15,866 bases of DNA from Saccoglossus kowalevskii. Taxonomy: Eukaryota > Hemichordata > Enteropneusta > Harrimaniidae. Under the pieces are notes generated by a model. That model was not told where the DNA came from. It worked only from the letters and a program-made list of their open reading frames with translations, and did no database searches. The DNA is taken from positions 415,248 to 431,113 of the forward strand of contig NW_003135338.1 in assembly GCF_000003605.2 (NCBI RefSeq). The letters run 5' to 3'. Position numbers and translations under genes: made by a program. Position 1 is the first letter of the stretch; every line of letters starts with the position of its first letter. Below, in pieces: positions 7,791 through 15,220 of the stretch.

Positions 7791-8190
7791 CAGATAAGTA
7801 GAATCCGCGAAATTAAATCCACGTGAACATGTCAAATAACAATGGAATTCATATTTTCACTGGCACATCAGTGGACCTAAACCCCAGTGAAATAAGAAAA
7901 TAAATGGTTTTACAGTATGTATTTTGCCGATTTTGTCACGTTTTCAAGTGCTGTACAACAAAGCAAAAATTGAATAGCGTTATAGTAATATAGAAAATAT
8001 TAGTTAGTGATTATATGAGCCCCAATTCGATATATTACAAAATATTGGGTGGTTAAAATTATTAACATTGGTAGATCCATGGGTGTATTCGTATTCGTTT
8101 TATAATGTATTCATTTCGAATGTAGGTATTATGTTACAATGCAAACACACATTGTAAGTTTGAAGAAATGTCGCAACACGAAAAATAAAT
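7791..8190. repeat. first copy of a tandemly duplicated segment (parts A1 and B1)
   Basis: Part A1 (about 7791-7986) contains AGATAAGTAGAATCCGCGA, GTGGACCTAAACCCCAG, AAATAAATGGTT, and TTTTCAAGTGCTG followed by ACAAAGCAAAAATTGAATA. Part B1 (about 7992-8190) contains GTTAGTGATTATATGAGC, AAAATATTGGGTGGT, ATGGGTGTATTCGTATTCG and AACACGAAAAATAAAT. Both parts recur further right in the same order. A1 also carries TACTGTAAAAC in reverse orientation at 7907-7917, linking it to the foldback repeat at 5493. So the duplicated unit contains a dispersed repeat plus unique-looking flank. Confidence 0.85.
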
Positions 8191-8206
8191 CAACTAAGTA
8201 AAATCA

Positions 8207-8400
8207 CAGATAAGTAAAATCCGCGAAATTAAATCCAGTTAAATATGTAAAAGTGGACCTAAATCCCAGAAAAATATTAATATAGTGAATCAAATGCCAG
8301 TGAAAATAAATGGTTACACATGGTGTATTTAACACGATGTTGATACATTTTCAAGTGCTGCACAACGAAGCAAAAATTGAATATCATTATTTTTATAGTA
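8207..8400. repeat. second copy, part A2
   Basis: It matches A1 at a 416-bp offset: AGATAAGTAAAATCCGCGA, GTGGACCTAAATCCCAG, AAATAAATGGTT, and TTTTCAAGTGCTG followed by ACAACGAAGCAAAAATTGA. The copies differ by many substitutions and small indels, so the duplication is old. Confidence 0.85.
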
Positions 8401-9089
8401 GCCAAATTTATTTTACAAATTAGGAAATATTTGTATAATAATGACAATTGCAGTCGTCTACGTATATACTAACATGAAACCATATCTTCACAGCATTAAT
8501 ATTTAATTGAAGTGATATTATATTTCCCTCAATATATTGTCTTTCATAGTGTACTGTCTGGCTCGGCATTACAAAAGGTTACATAAGTCAATCGACATTT
8601 GTTGTGCTTTCCTGAACTAAACTGATTGTTCTTAATATCCTCTGGAAGTTTCAATGCTGTCACACTGAAACACTTAATATACCCCTCTAGTTTTTATTTT
8701 TTTCTTGCTCCCCGAAAATGAAGCCGATTTAGACTAACTGACTGAGAACTCCCTCTGAGGATATTAGTCCGTCATTTCAAAACCCGTTGATTTTCACTTC
8801 AATTCCACTAACAAAGTATGTTTTTTTATTCTGGTATTATATTGAATTAATTAGTTTGACATTTCAGCGTGCCATTCCTTGAAAACGATTTGTTTTGAAA
8901 ACAGAGAGAACTACATTTACCATTATACACCTTTTAGTTTCAGTGAGAAGTCTGTATTAGTGAATAATTTGCATACAATTATGTAATTTAAATAATGTTA
9001 TTGTCGTACGTAACGCATGGTCTTACCTGAGGTTTGATTATCCACTTAATTTTGCTATTGTTGTATACATATATAATTTGTAGCTTTTC
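8401..9089. mobile_element. about 680-bp insertion splitting the second copy, flanked by GTAGC
   Basis: In the first copy A1 runs directly into B1. In the second copy A2 ends at about 8400 and B2 resumes at about 9090. GTAGC is found at both junctions (8398-8402 and 9080-9084), compatible with a 5-bp target-site duplication. The insert begins CAAATTTATTTTA and ends ATATATAATTT; AAATT near each end is weakly inverted. It holds no open frame of note, so it would be non-autonomous. The alternative is a deletion in copy one. Confidence 0.45.
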
Positions 9090-9256
9090 AGAAAATGTTC
9101 GTTAGTGATCATATGAGCCAAGATTCGACATTATTATAAAATATTGGGTGGTCAGAATTATTAACATTAAAGGATCATGGGTGTATTCGTATTCGTTTTA
9201 TACTGAATTCATTTCGAATATATTGATTCTGTTACAATGAAACACGAAAAATAAAT
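9090..9256. repeat. second copy, part B2
   Basis: It matches B1: GAAAATGTTCGTTAGTGATC, ATATGAGCC, AAAATATTGGGTGGT, ATGGGTGTATTCGTATTCG, TTCATTTCGAAT, GTTACAATG and AACACGAAAAATAAAT. Relative to B1 it lacks about 33 bases after GTTACAATG (8141-8174 in B1). Confidence 0.85.
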
Positions 9257-9918
9257 TATTTCCATCATGACCTTTGACAATATACCCGCAATGAAGGTCT
9301 TACACAGCACCATACGATACAGCTCATTAAAACATGCGTTCAACGAAAGAATGTCGCAAACAGGTTGTTGTTCTCCATATTCAAATCACACTACATATAG
9401 CAAATACGTGAGAATCATCTTAAAATGGGAAATGCCCAACTACCTACCGTTTTTATTTGGCAAAGCTCCGTATTTTCTATCCATTGCATCTCCGCTATGC
9501 AACTGAAGACTTCGAGTCACCAGTCCATGTCTGTCGGTGATGCCTCGTTTGGAGCCTAAGCCGCTCGCTAACATGATGATCCACCGAACCGATGCGTACG
9601 TATGGTGAACACAGGACACTCATTCGAAGATAAACTTCACATGCTCAAGGAACTCGATTATTCACGCCCACATCGATACACACAACCAACCACATAATAG
9701 ATACTATTTCATTCGATGCGACAGGAACTACCGAAGGCACTAACGAATCGAACCAATTTGGCTTTCTAAATACTAAAAATTATTATAATAACTTTGAGAT
9801 AGAAAGCTGCCTCGAGTTTGTAAAATGTATTGTAAAACCCTTTTTAAAAGGGTATCCTGCTACGTCTTGACTTGGTCATTAGGCACAAAAATGAAAACGC
9901 GAATTATTTTTTACCTAA
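9257..9918. other. unassigned stretch, GC-richer in the middle
   Basis: A plus frame of 79 codons (9267-9506) has no recognised domain. From about 9500 to 9750 the DNA is richer in GC and CpG and open in several frames on both strands, for example MLASGLGSKRGITDRHG on minus and MVNTGHSFEDKLHMLKEL on plus. This may be an old exon or transposon fragment; nothing identifies it. Confidence 0.35.
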
Positions 9919-10326
9919 ATGTTTCCTACGCTGATACAGTCATTTAGCAATGAGACTTTTAAATTATTCAATACACATCTATCCAGCTATCATATATCCA
10001 AATCTCATGTAATCAAAGAGATTTTTTTCTTTAATGAAACCATGACGTTCACAAATACCCTGGGAACATGTTCAAAAACCCTAGAGATGTGTATAATATT
10101 TGTTTCATTGTCGTTGCCGATTTTATCTCCACATCTCTGCGTATATCACAGTTTTTGTCATGGTTACCAGGTGGCTGGACTAACATTTCTAACTATAATG
10201 CCACGGTGTTCTGATGATGCATGTGCATCGCGGAATATATGTGATAGATTTGTTGGTAATACGTCACATCCGGGTGAGGTGGTGATGGATGTGTTATTAT
10301 TATTATTATTATTTCGAATAAATTAA
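9919..10326 (+). CDS. 135-codon hypothetical open frame, longest outside the repeats apart from the 42-bp array
   Basis: The frame starts MFPTLIQSFSNETFKLFN immediately after an in-frame TAA, in a weak initiation context. It has a hydrophobic stretch near residues 58-75 (CIIFVSLSLPILSPHLCV), a cysteine-containing segment (PRCSDDACASRNICDRF), and ends with leucines encoded by an ATT/TTA triplet run at 10293-10313. A rough estimate for DNA of this composition gives less than one such frame expected in the window by chance, but not far below one. It has no signal peptide, no recognised domain and no upstream promoter evidence. It may be a lineage-specific gene, an exon with flanking open sequence, or chance. 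Confidence 0.2.
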   Translation: MFPTLIQSFSNETFKLFNTHLSSYHISKSHVIKEIFFFNETMTFTNTLGTCSKTLEMCIIFVSLSLPILSPHLCVYHSFCHGYQVAGLTFLTIMPRCSDDACASRNICDRFVGNTSHPGEVVMDVLLLLLLFRIN

Positions 10327-10584
10327 AATCAAGATTCAAAAGGTCCGTGATCTTTGCTTTTTTGTGTGAACTATCGCATTTGCAATTGCCTCTTAGGTAT
10401 TTGGATGCATTTTAGTTTATAATTTAGAAGGCGATAAGCTTACTAAAAATAGGACGTAACCGTAGAACGTTGTTCCGTCAATGAAACAGCTCAATGGATA
10501 GACTAGACGTTAACGAAATTTTTCAATTACGCCAGTTTACCTATTTGGGTGTTTGTTTGAATTGAATATAAATCATGAATAATT

Positions 10585-10822
10585 AATCACATTACGTAAT
10601 GCTAATGACATCATTTGTGAACTGCACTATTTGAGTAATGATGCGCGCGATAAGGCGGAGATCGTCTGCTAATTCATATCAATTTGGCGACAGAAGACAA
10701 TTTAGCTAATTAAAGTGTAATTCTCCACAATTAACTAAGCATGCAATAAGGGCTTGCATATTTTCAGAAAGCTGCAGGGCAAATTTGTTTTAAATGGTCA
10801 CTGAGCATTACGTAATGTGATT
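10585..10822. mobile_element. MITE-like element, 238 bp, perfect 19-bp terminal inverted repeats
   Basis: AATCACATTACGTAATGCT at 10585-10603 is the exact reverse complement of 10804-10822. Each end contains the palindrome ATTACGTAAT. Going inward the arms keep matching imperfectly for about another 12 bases (AATGACATCATTT against AAATGGTCACTG). The interior has no useful open frame. I see no clear target-site duplication, so the outer boundary may be slightly off. Size and structure fit a non-autonomous DNA transposon; superfamily unknown. Confidence 0.75.
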
Positions 10823-11432
10823 GAAGACGTTCTATGTGGACAAATAAACAAGTAAACATAAACTAAAATAACGACAACTACAGCTGTAACTTAATAATTC
10901 AGCAATGACTTTGTTCAGGCAATAATCCACAATGACGTAATTCACAACAAACCCCGGAAAGCCTCAGCGAAGTAATTGAGAATGAAATTGCCGTTATCGT
11001 CTGCGCTAGTTGCCTTTATCTGATCTGTTTTATTTTTTGAGTAATTTTTCGCGAGGTGGCAAACGCTATACAACTGTACACATTTTGTTTCTTTATTATT
11101 AAAGAAGGGTTGGGTGGAGAAACACCCGAAAACCTCATTTTGTCTTGCAAGATAATGAGCTACAAAACGACAATATTTGTTATGGCGGCAAATTTATGAA
11201 CATGTCACAGACATTAAGTTTGAACACAATGATGACCCCCGATTTAAGACTGGATGTGACAAACCCGAAACAGGTATTTGTTAGCTGAATATCTTGCAAG
11301 AGAAATGTGGAAATATCAGTAATAAAAAACGTTGAACGACCAATAACAACTTCTAGTATTCGGCTGATCCATTGCGCAAACATCTACTCGAAATGCGCTC
11401 AAACATATCTACCTGTATTATTACAGCTTTCC

Positions 11433-11434
<2 letters not shown>
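10823..11434. other. unassigned AT-rich DNA
   Basis: No gene was recognised. The perfect 10-bp palindrome TCTTGCAAGA occurs twice, at 11143-11152 and 11292-11301. TTATGGCGGCA near 11180 resembles a YY1 site. A minus frame of 67 codons at 11180-11383 lacks support. Confidence 0.45.

Positions 11435-11498
<64 letters not shown>
11435..11498. repeat. (AT)32 microsatellite
   Basis: An uninterrupted AT dinucleotide run of 64 bases, followed by TATATG. It is likely to be length-variable between individuals and self-complementary, so it can extrude a cruciform. Confidence 0.99.
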
Positions 11499-11499
<1 letters not shown>

Positions 11500-11505
<6 letters not shown>

Positions 11506-12057
11506 GGTTGCATGTTTAATAGGTGACGTAATTTTTTTGGTTTTTCATAGACTTAAATAATAGTAATATAAAGGTTTCTTATTTATTCGCCATCGGTCTT
11601 AAGTTATTAAACTCAGAATGAACAATTCAGTCATTTGATATGTAAGACTAGCCTCGTTCAGTGCCAACTTGAATGCTTAGAAATATTCAGGGGATTTTTG
11701 AATATCATTAGGGCAATCATGACAAATTGCAGCCATTTTGATCAAAGTTGGGCATAAATGAAATCATCATTTGGAGTTTGTTCATCACCATGGTAATAAC
11801 AACAATATTTTTTTGGGGGGGGGGTATGAATCGTTCGTAGCCGGAAGTTAAAATTGTTCCTGTTGCTATGACGGTAATGACTTTTGCGATTATGATTAAA
11901 CGCACTCGGACATTTAAATTGACGCGTCTGAGAAGAAGATATAATAATTTACATCTAATGATACAGGTGATACAATTGTCGACGCCATATCAAGGTTTAT
12001 AGACATATTCCTGTGTAAACATCAATTCTAGCGAATATCATTGCCGAAGTAAGGTAA
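11500..12057. other. unassigned DNA with a G10 run
   Basis: G10 lies at 11815-11824 after a T run. A 62-codon minus frame (11717-11905) overlaps it and has no support. Nothing else is recognised. Confidence 0.45.
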
Positions 12058-12116
12058 CATATGTGATATAACGATAACGACACGCTGTGTTGTCGTCTAT
12101 TGTTATTACGCATATG
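12058..12116. ncRNA. 59-nt hairpin resembling a microRNA precursor or a tiny foldback element
   Basis: CATATGTGATATAACGATA at 12058-12076 plus ACGACA pairs with 12091-12116 (TGTCGTCTATTGTTATTACG, then CATATG). Written as RNA from the base, the stem has 8 pairs (one G-U), two mismatches, 9 pairs (one G-U), a single bulged C, then 6 pairs, closed by an 8-base loop CGCTGTGT. A near-continuous stem of about 23 pairs with a small loop is the shape of a short pre-miRNA. Both strands would fold similarly. It is also consistent with a minute inverted-repeat transposon relic. There is no evidence of transcription in the sequence. Confidence 0.35.
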
Positions 12117-13016
12117 TGTCTTCCGTGCCGACCTACACTCGTTATCTCCAGTAGGAAACATGTTGCTTCTGTAGAAACTGTTTTACTTGCAGGCATCCGG
12201 CATTATTGTCGATGCAGAATACAAGATTATAAAGAGATTACGAACATCACACTAATGTATATATAATGATCCGTCGTATTCGAAAAGTCAAAGGGTGAAT
12301 ACTCAGCCTTCAGCAATAACTGGTAATTTAATTTGACATCATGGTATCCGGGCTAATTATTTTAGTTCGATGTAAAATAATATTGATTTTTTTTCATTGT
12401 AAATAAAAAATTACTAAATCAAGAAATAACCATATGAAGAGTTAAATCAGAAAATAATATAAATACCTGAAACAGTAAATAACTGTATAACTGATTGACT
12501 AACTAAATAAATAATTAAAATTGAAGGAAAATAAATAAATACATAAATAAATAATTATGAAAACTAGTAACAATTACTAATGATAAATGTCTCTTGCTAT
12601 ATTGTGCACGTGTTAGTCATATTATATATAAACTAGGAGACAGTCTGAGGGCGCAAACCCACACTACAGCAGCAAATTACCAACTTACTACTATAATGTA
12701 TTAGTACTCTTATGAGTAAACAATCCTCTCAGAGACCCTCTACATAACTAAATCTTAAGATACTAGTTAGAACATTACTAAAATATAGAAAATGCTTCTT
12801 TAAAAGGATAGGTTTTAATTTGTTCACAACTACAGCTGCAGAGTAACATTTCCTAATTTAAAGAGGCAGATAATTCCATGTGGAATAGCATTTGCAAAAG
12901 CAAAATTTAGACCGTTTTTTTTTTGGCGAAAAACGCAAATTTGTGAACCAAACGCGCCCTCAAAATTGATTTTTTGAACCAGTATTAAACTGGCTGCCGA
13001 GCGCTCCACTTGAAAC
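12117..13016. other. AT-rich stretch with AAAT-rich low complexity, no gene seen
   Basis: Bases 12501-12560 are rich in AAAT/AATA words. From about 12800 to 13016 the sequence changes character: it is richer in CpG, with TTGGCGAAAAACGC followed by CCAAACGCGCC. It leads straight into the 19-bp array and probably belongs to the same repeat unit. The 62-codon minus frame here (12830-13018) is unidentified. Confidence 0.45.
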
Positions 13017-13618
13017 AAGGCGGGGGTGGTTAATACAAGGCGAGGTGGTTAATACAAGGCGAGGTGGTTAATACAAGGCGAGATGGTTAATACAAGGCGT
13101 AGTGGTTAATACAAGGCGAGGTGGTTAATACAAGGCGGGGTGGTTAATACGAGGCGTAGTGGTTAATACAAGGCGAGGTGGTTAATACAAGGCGGGGTAG
13201 TTAATACGATGCGTAGTGGTTAATACAAGGCGAGGTGGTTAATACAAGGCGAGGTGGTTAATACAAGGCGAGGTGGTTAATACAAGGTGATGTGGTTAAT
13301 ACAAGGCGAGGTGGTTAATACAAGGCGTAGTGGTTAATACAAGGCGAGGTGGTTAATACAAGGCGAGGTGGTTAATACAAGGCGAGATGGTTAATACAAG
13401 GTGATGTGGTTAATACAATGCGAGGTGGTTAATACAAGGCGAGGTGGTTAATACAAGGCGATGTGGTTAATACAAGCCAAGGTGGTTAATACAAGGCGGG
13501 GTGGTTAATACGAGGCGTAGTGGTTAATACAAGGTGAGATGGTTAATCCAAGGCGAGGTGGTTAATACAAGGCGAGGGGGTTAATACATATCTGGTTTGA
13601 GAGAAGCAATGGAGTGCT
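13000..13618. repeat. short inverted repeats bracketing the 19-bp array
   Basis: AGCGCTCCA at 13000-13008 and TGGAGTGCT at 13610-13618 are inverted copies with one C-T type difference. They lie 8 bases before the first unit and 22 bases after the last. The match is short and could be chance, but the symmetric placement suggests the array may be the core of a foldback or minisatellite-bearing mobile element. Confidence 0.35.
13017..13587. repeat. 19-bp minisatellite, 30 units
   Basis: The consensus unit is AAGGCGAGGTGGTTAATAC; the first unit has 20 bases and all 29 others have 19. Variation is concentrated in a few positions, giving unit types with GAG, GGG, TAG, GAT or GAGA after AAGGC. Higher-order order is visible: the pair GGGGT(G/A)GTTAATAC then GA(G/T)GCGTAG occurs three times (units 7-8, 10-11, 26-27), and units 11-16 and 17-22 are the same six-unit series with few changes. 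Nearly every unit has one CpG in GGCG; three units carry GGTG instead (15, 21, 28), as CpG deamination would produce. 19 is not a multiple of 3, and no long frame results. Confidence 0.98.
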
Positions 13619-13803
13619 AGATAAAAATAATATTTTATTCCTACGGATCATTTAGATTTGATTCATGTTTGCATTCAAATGTGTGTGTGTGTTTTTATAA
13701 ATATACTCTTTCCTGTAATTTCCTGGATATTGAAGGCTCCTCTTTCTCCACCCAGACACCAACATACATCATTTGTGAGACAAAACGATAATATTCATTT
13801 CAG

Positions 13804-13932
13804 TCGATATCCATTTGTCGCCAGACATTCTTCCTGGCGTCTCGTCGACCTTCTCACTTACAGCGACAAACTGAAAATGAAGATGTTGGTATAACACTAC
13901 CAGAAATAGAGCCACTGGTATACATGACGTAA
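13804..13932 (+). CDS. candidate terminal exon, 42 codons, unidentified
   Basis: An acceptor-like ATATTCATTTCAG ends at 13803. The following frame reads SISICRQTFFLASRRPSHLQ and then RQTENEDVGITLPEIEPLVY, ending in TAA at 13930. The charged, acidic end looks like a cytoplasmic tail. A better pyrimidine tract (CTCCTCTTTCTCCACCCAG, ending 13755) lies upstream and would favour another frame, which is open for 78 codons (13658-13894). All three plus frames are open across much of this GC-richer patch, so the choice of frame is uncertain. Confidence 0.2.
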   Translation, partial: SISICRQTFFLASRRPSHLQRQTENEDVGITLPEIEPLVYMT

Positions 13933-14335
13933 ACAAACACTGAGCAGGCTTTGGTTTCTTCTTTTGTACCGCTTAGTCGTATATTTTGTCAGGTGTTACA
14001 GTATCTGAATCTTTTCAGTTGACACAGAATCTATCTTCAATTATCTTACTATATTTAGATTAGATAAATCCACAAATTTTGTCATACAAACATAAAATTA
14101 AATATTCTACTGTTTTTAAAGATTTTAAAACTACATTTGAATGATCATCACGAGAACGATTTTTTAACAACGTAAAATGAGTGGACATGTATTATTATAT
14201 TTTCTGTTGACCAATTATTGAGCAATATATATGTTTATACTTCAATGAAAGGTTTCGAATCCATAGGTTCTCAAAATCTACCTATTTATAATACTTCAGG
14301 CACATTCCATGCAATATTTAATATTTTTTTCACAG

Positions 14336-14417
14336 ATTTCAGGTATGTTTACTTATTTAATGAAACTGTCCAGGTTAAGAACAAAAATGAAAATAACGAC
14401 TTTGGGATGGTAGGCAA
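14336..14417 (+). CDS. candidate internal exon, 82 bases, unidentified
   Basis: A strong pyrimidine tract and acceptor (TTTAATATTTTTTTCACAG, AG at 14334-14335) precede the sequence, and a good donor GCAA|GTAAGT follows (GT at 14418-14419). The frame between reads FRYVYLFNETVQVKNKNEN and then NDFGMVGK, with an N-glycosylation sequon NET. Start phase is 1 and end phase 2. The FRYVYLFN pattern is loosely like a beta strand of carbohydrate-binding jelly-roll domains, which is only an impression. It may be chance. Confidence 0.25.
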
Positions 14418-14421
14418 GTAA

Positions 14422-15149
14422 GTGGTATGAGACCTTCAGGCTTGTGTGATAAATTAACATCTAGGGGATGGTATTATATTATAGTTACCAATACATAAAA
14501 AGATGATTTTACTTTTTCTTTTAATTTTTCTTCACTTAGCCATTTTGTGTTTTCTCAATTTGACATTTGGTAGTTTCAGTATGACAGTAAAAAATCCGAT
14601 GTGGGTGTGTGTTCCATTTTTAAAAAAAATATTTTCAAATTTTTAACTAATTTTATATTGCTATATTTGTTTTGTAGCCTTAACAACCGAGATATGATAT
14701 AAAACAAACTTAATACGGCAAGTAAAACCCCAAAAATATTGATAAATAAACACAAATAACAACAGCAAATATATAAAAATACTAGTATACAACTTAAAAA
14801 AACATTGGATCTTAATATTATATCAGATTTCAATCAAATGGTATAGCGGTATCCAGAGAAATACAATTGTTATTATTTTTTAAAATGTTTACCATTGAAC
14901 ATCAGGTCTCACCCACTTATCTAACTGAACTCTGTGGAAGATTTTATCTTTGCATCAAGCTCAATTCCACAAACTACATGACTCAATACTGGTGTTACAT
15001 TCCCCCATTCATCACGCCGACCACTCCAAATACCACGGTTACATAGGCCGGGGCAACAGCGGAAATCACAGAAACTTAGGATTCACATTCATCTGCTTCA
15101 AGTTTACATAGTTCTCTCAAATGCATCGTCTTTCATATATTTTATCTGA
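14422..15149. other. unassigned DNA
   Basis: Bases 14422-14900 are AT-rich without a supported gene. From about 14990 to 15070 the sequence is richer in GC (CATCACGCCGACCACTCC and GGCCGGGGCAACAGCGG) without a recognised feature. Confidence 0.4.
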
Positions 15150-15165
15150 TGTATGACGTCATACA
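15150..15165. promoter_or_regulatory. 16-bp perfect palindrome with a CRE core
   Basis: TGTATGACGTCATACA is fully self-complementary and contains TGACGTCA, the full CREB/ATF site. A second near-palindrome, ACAGGTAACCTGT (6-bp arms around one base), lies 43 bases downstream at 15208-15220. No transcription unit is seen nearby. Confidence 0.45.
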
Positions 15166-15220
15166 GTAAGCATATGGCATATAGCATACTGGTATATTAT
15201 TAGGTTGACAGGTAACCTGT

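Noticed and set aside
9267-9506. 79-codon plus-strand frame
   Set aside because: It begins at the edge of repeat part B2, has no recognisable motif, and its length is expected by chance.
9740-9765. GGTTCGATTC on the minus strand, resembling a tRNA B box
   Set aside because: No A box at the right distance and no cloverleaf could be drawn.
11307-11560. Two overlapping plus frames rich in alternating I and Y
   Set aside because: They are translations of the (AT)32 microsatellite.
12830-13018. 62-codon minus frame next to the 19-bp array
   Set aside because: It reads somewhat protein-like, but I could not match it to any family, and it ends in the first array unit.
14576-14833. 85-codon minus frame with two apparent membrane helices
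   Set aside because: The hydrophobicity comes from a T-rich strand in very AT-rich DNA. There is no domain, no good start context and no splice support.
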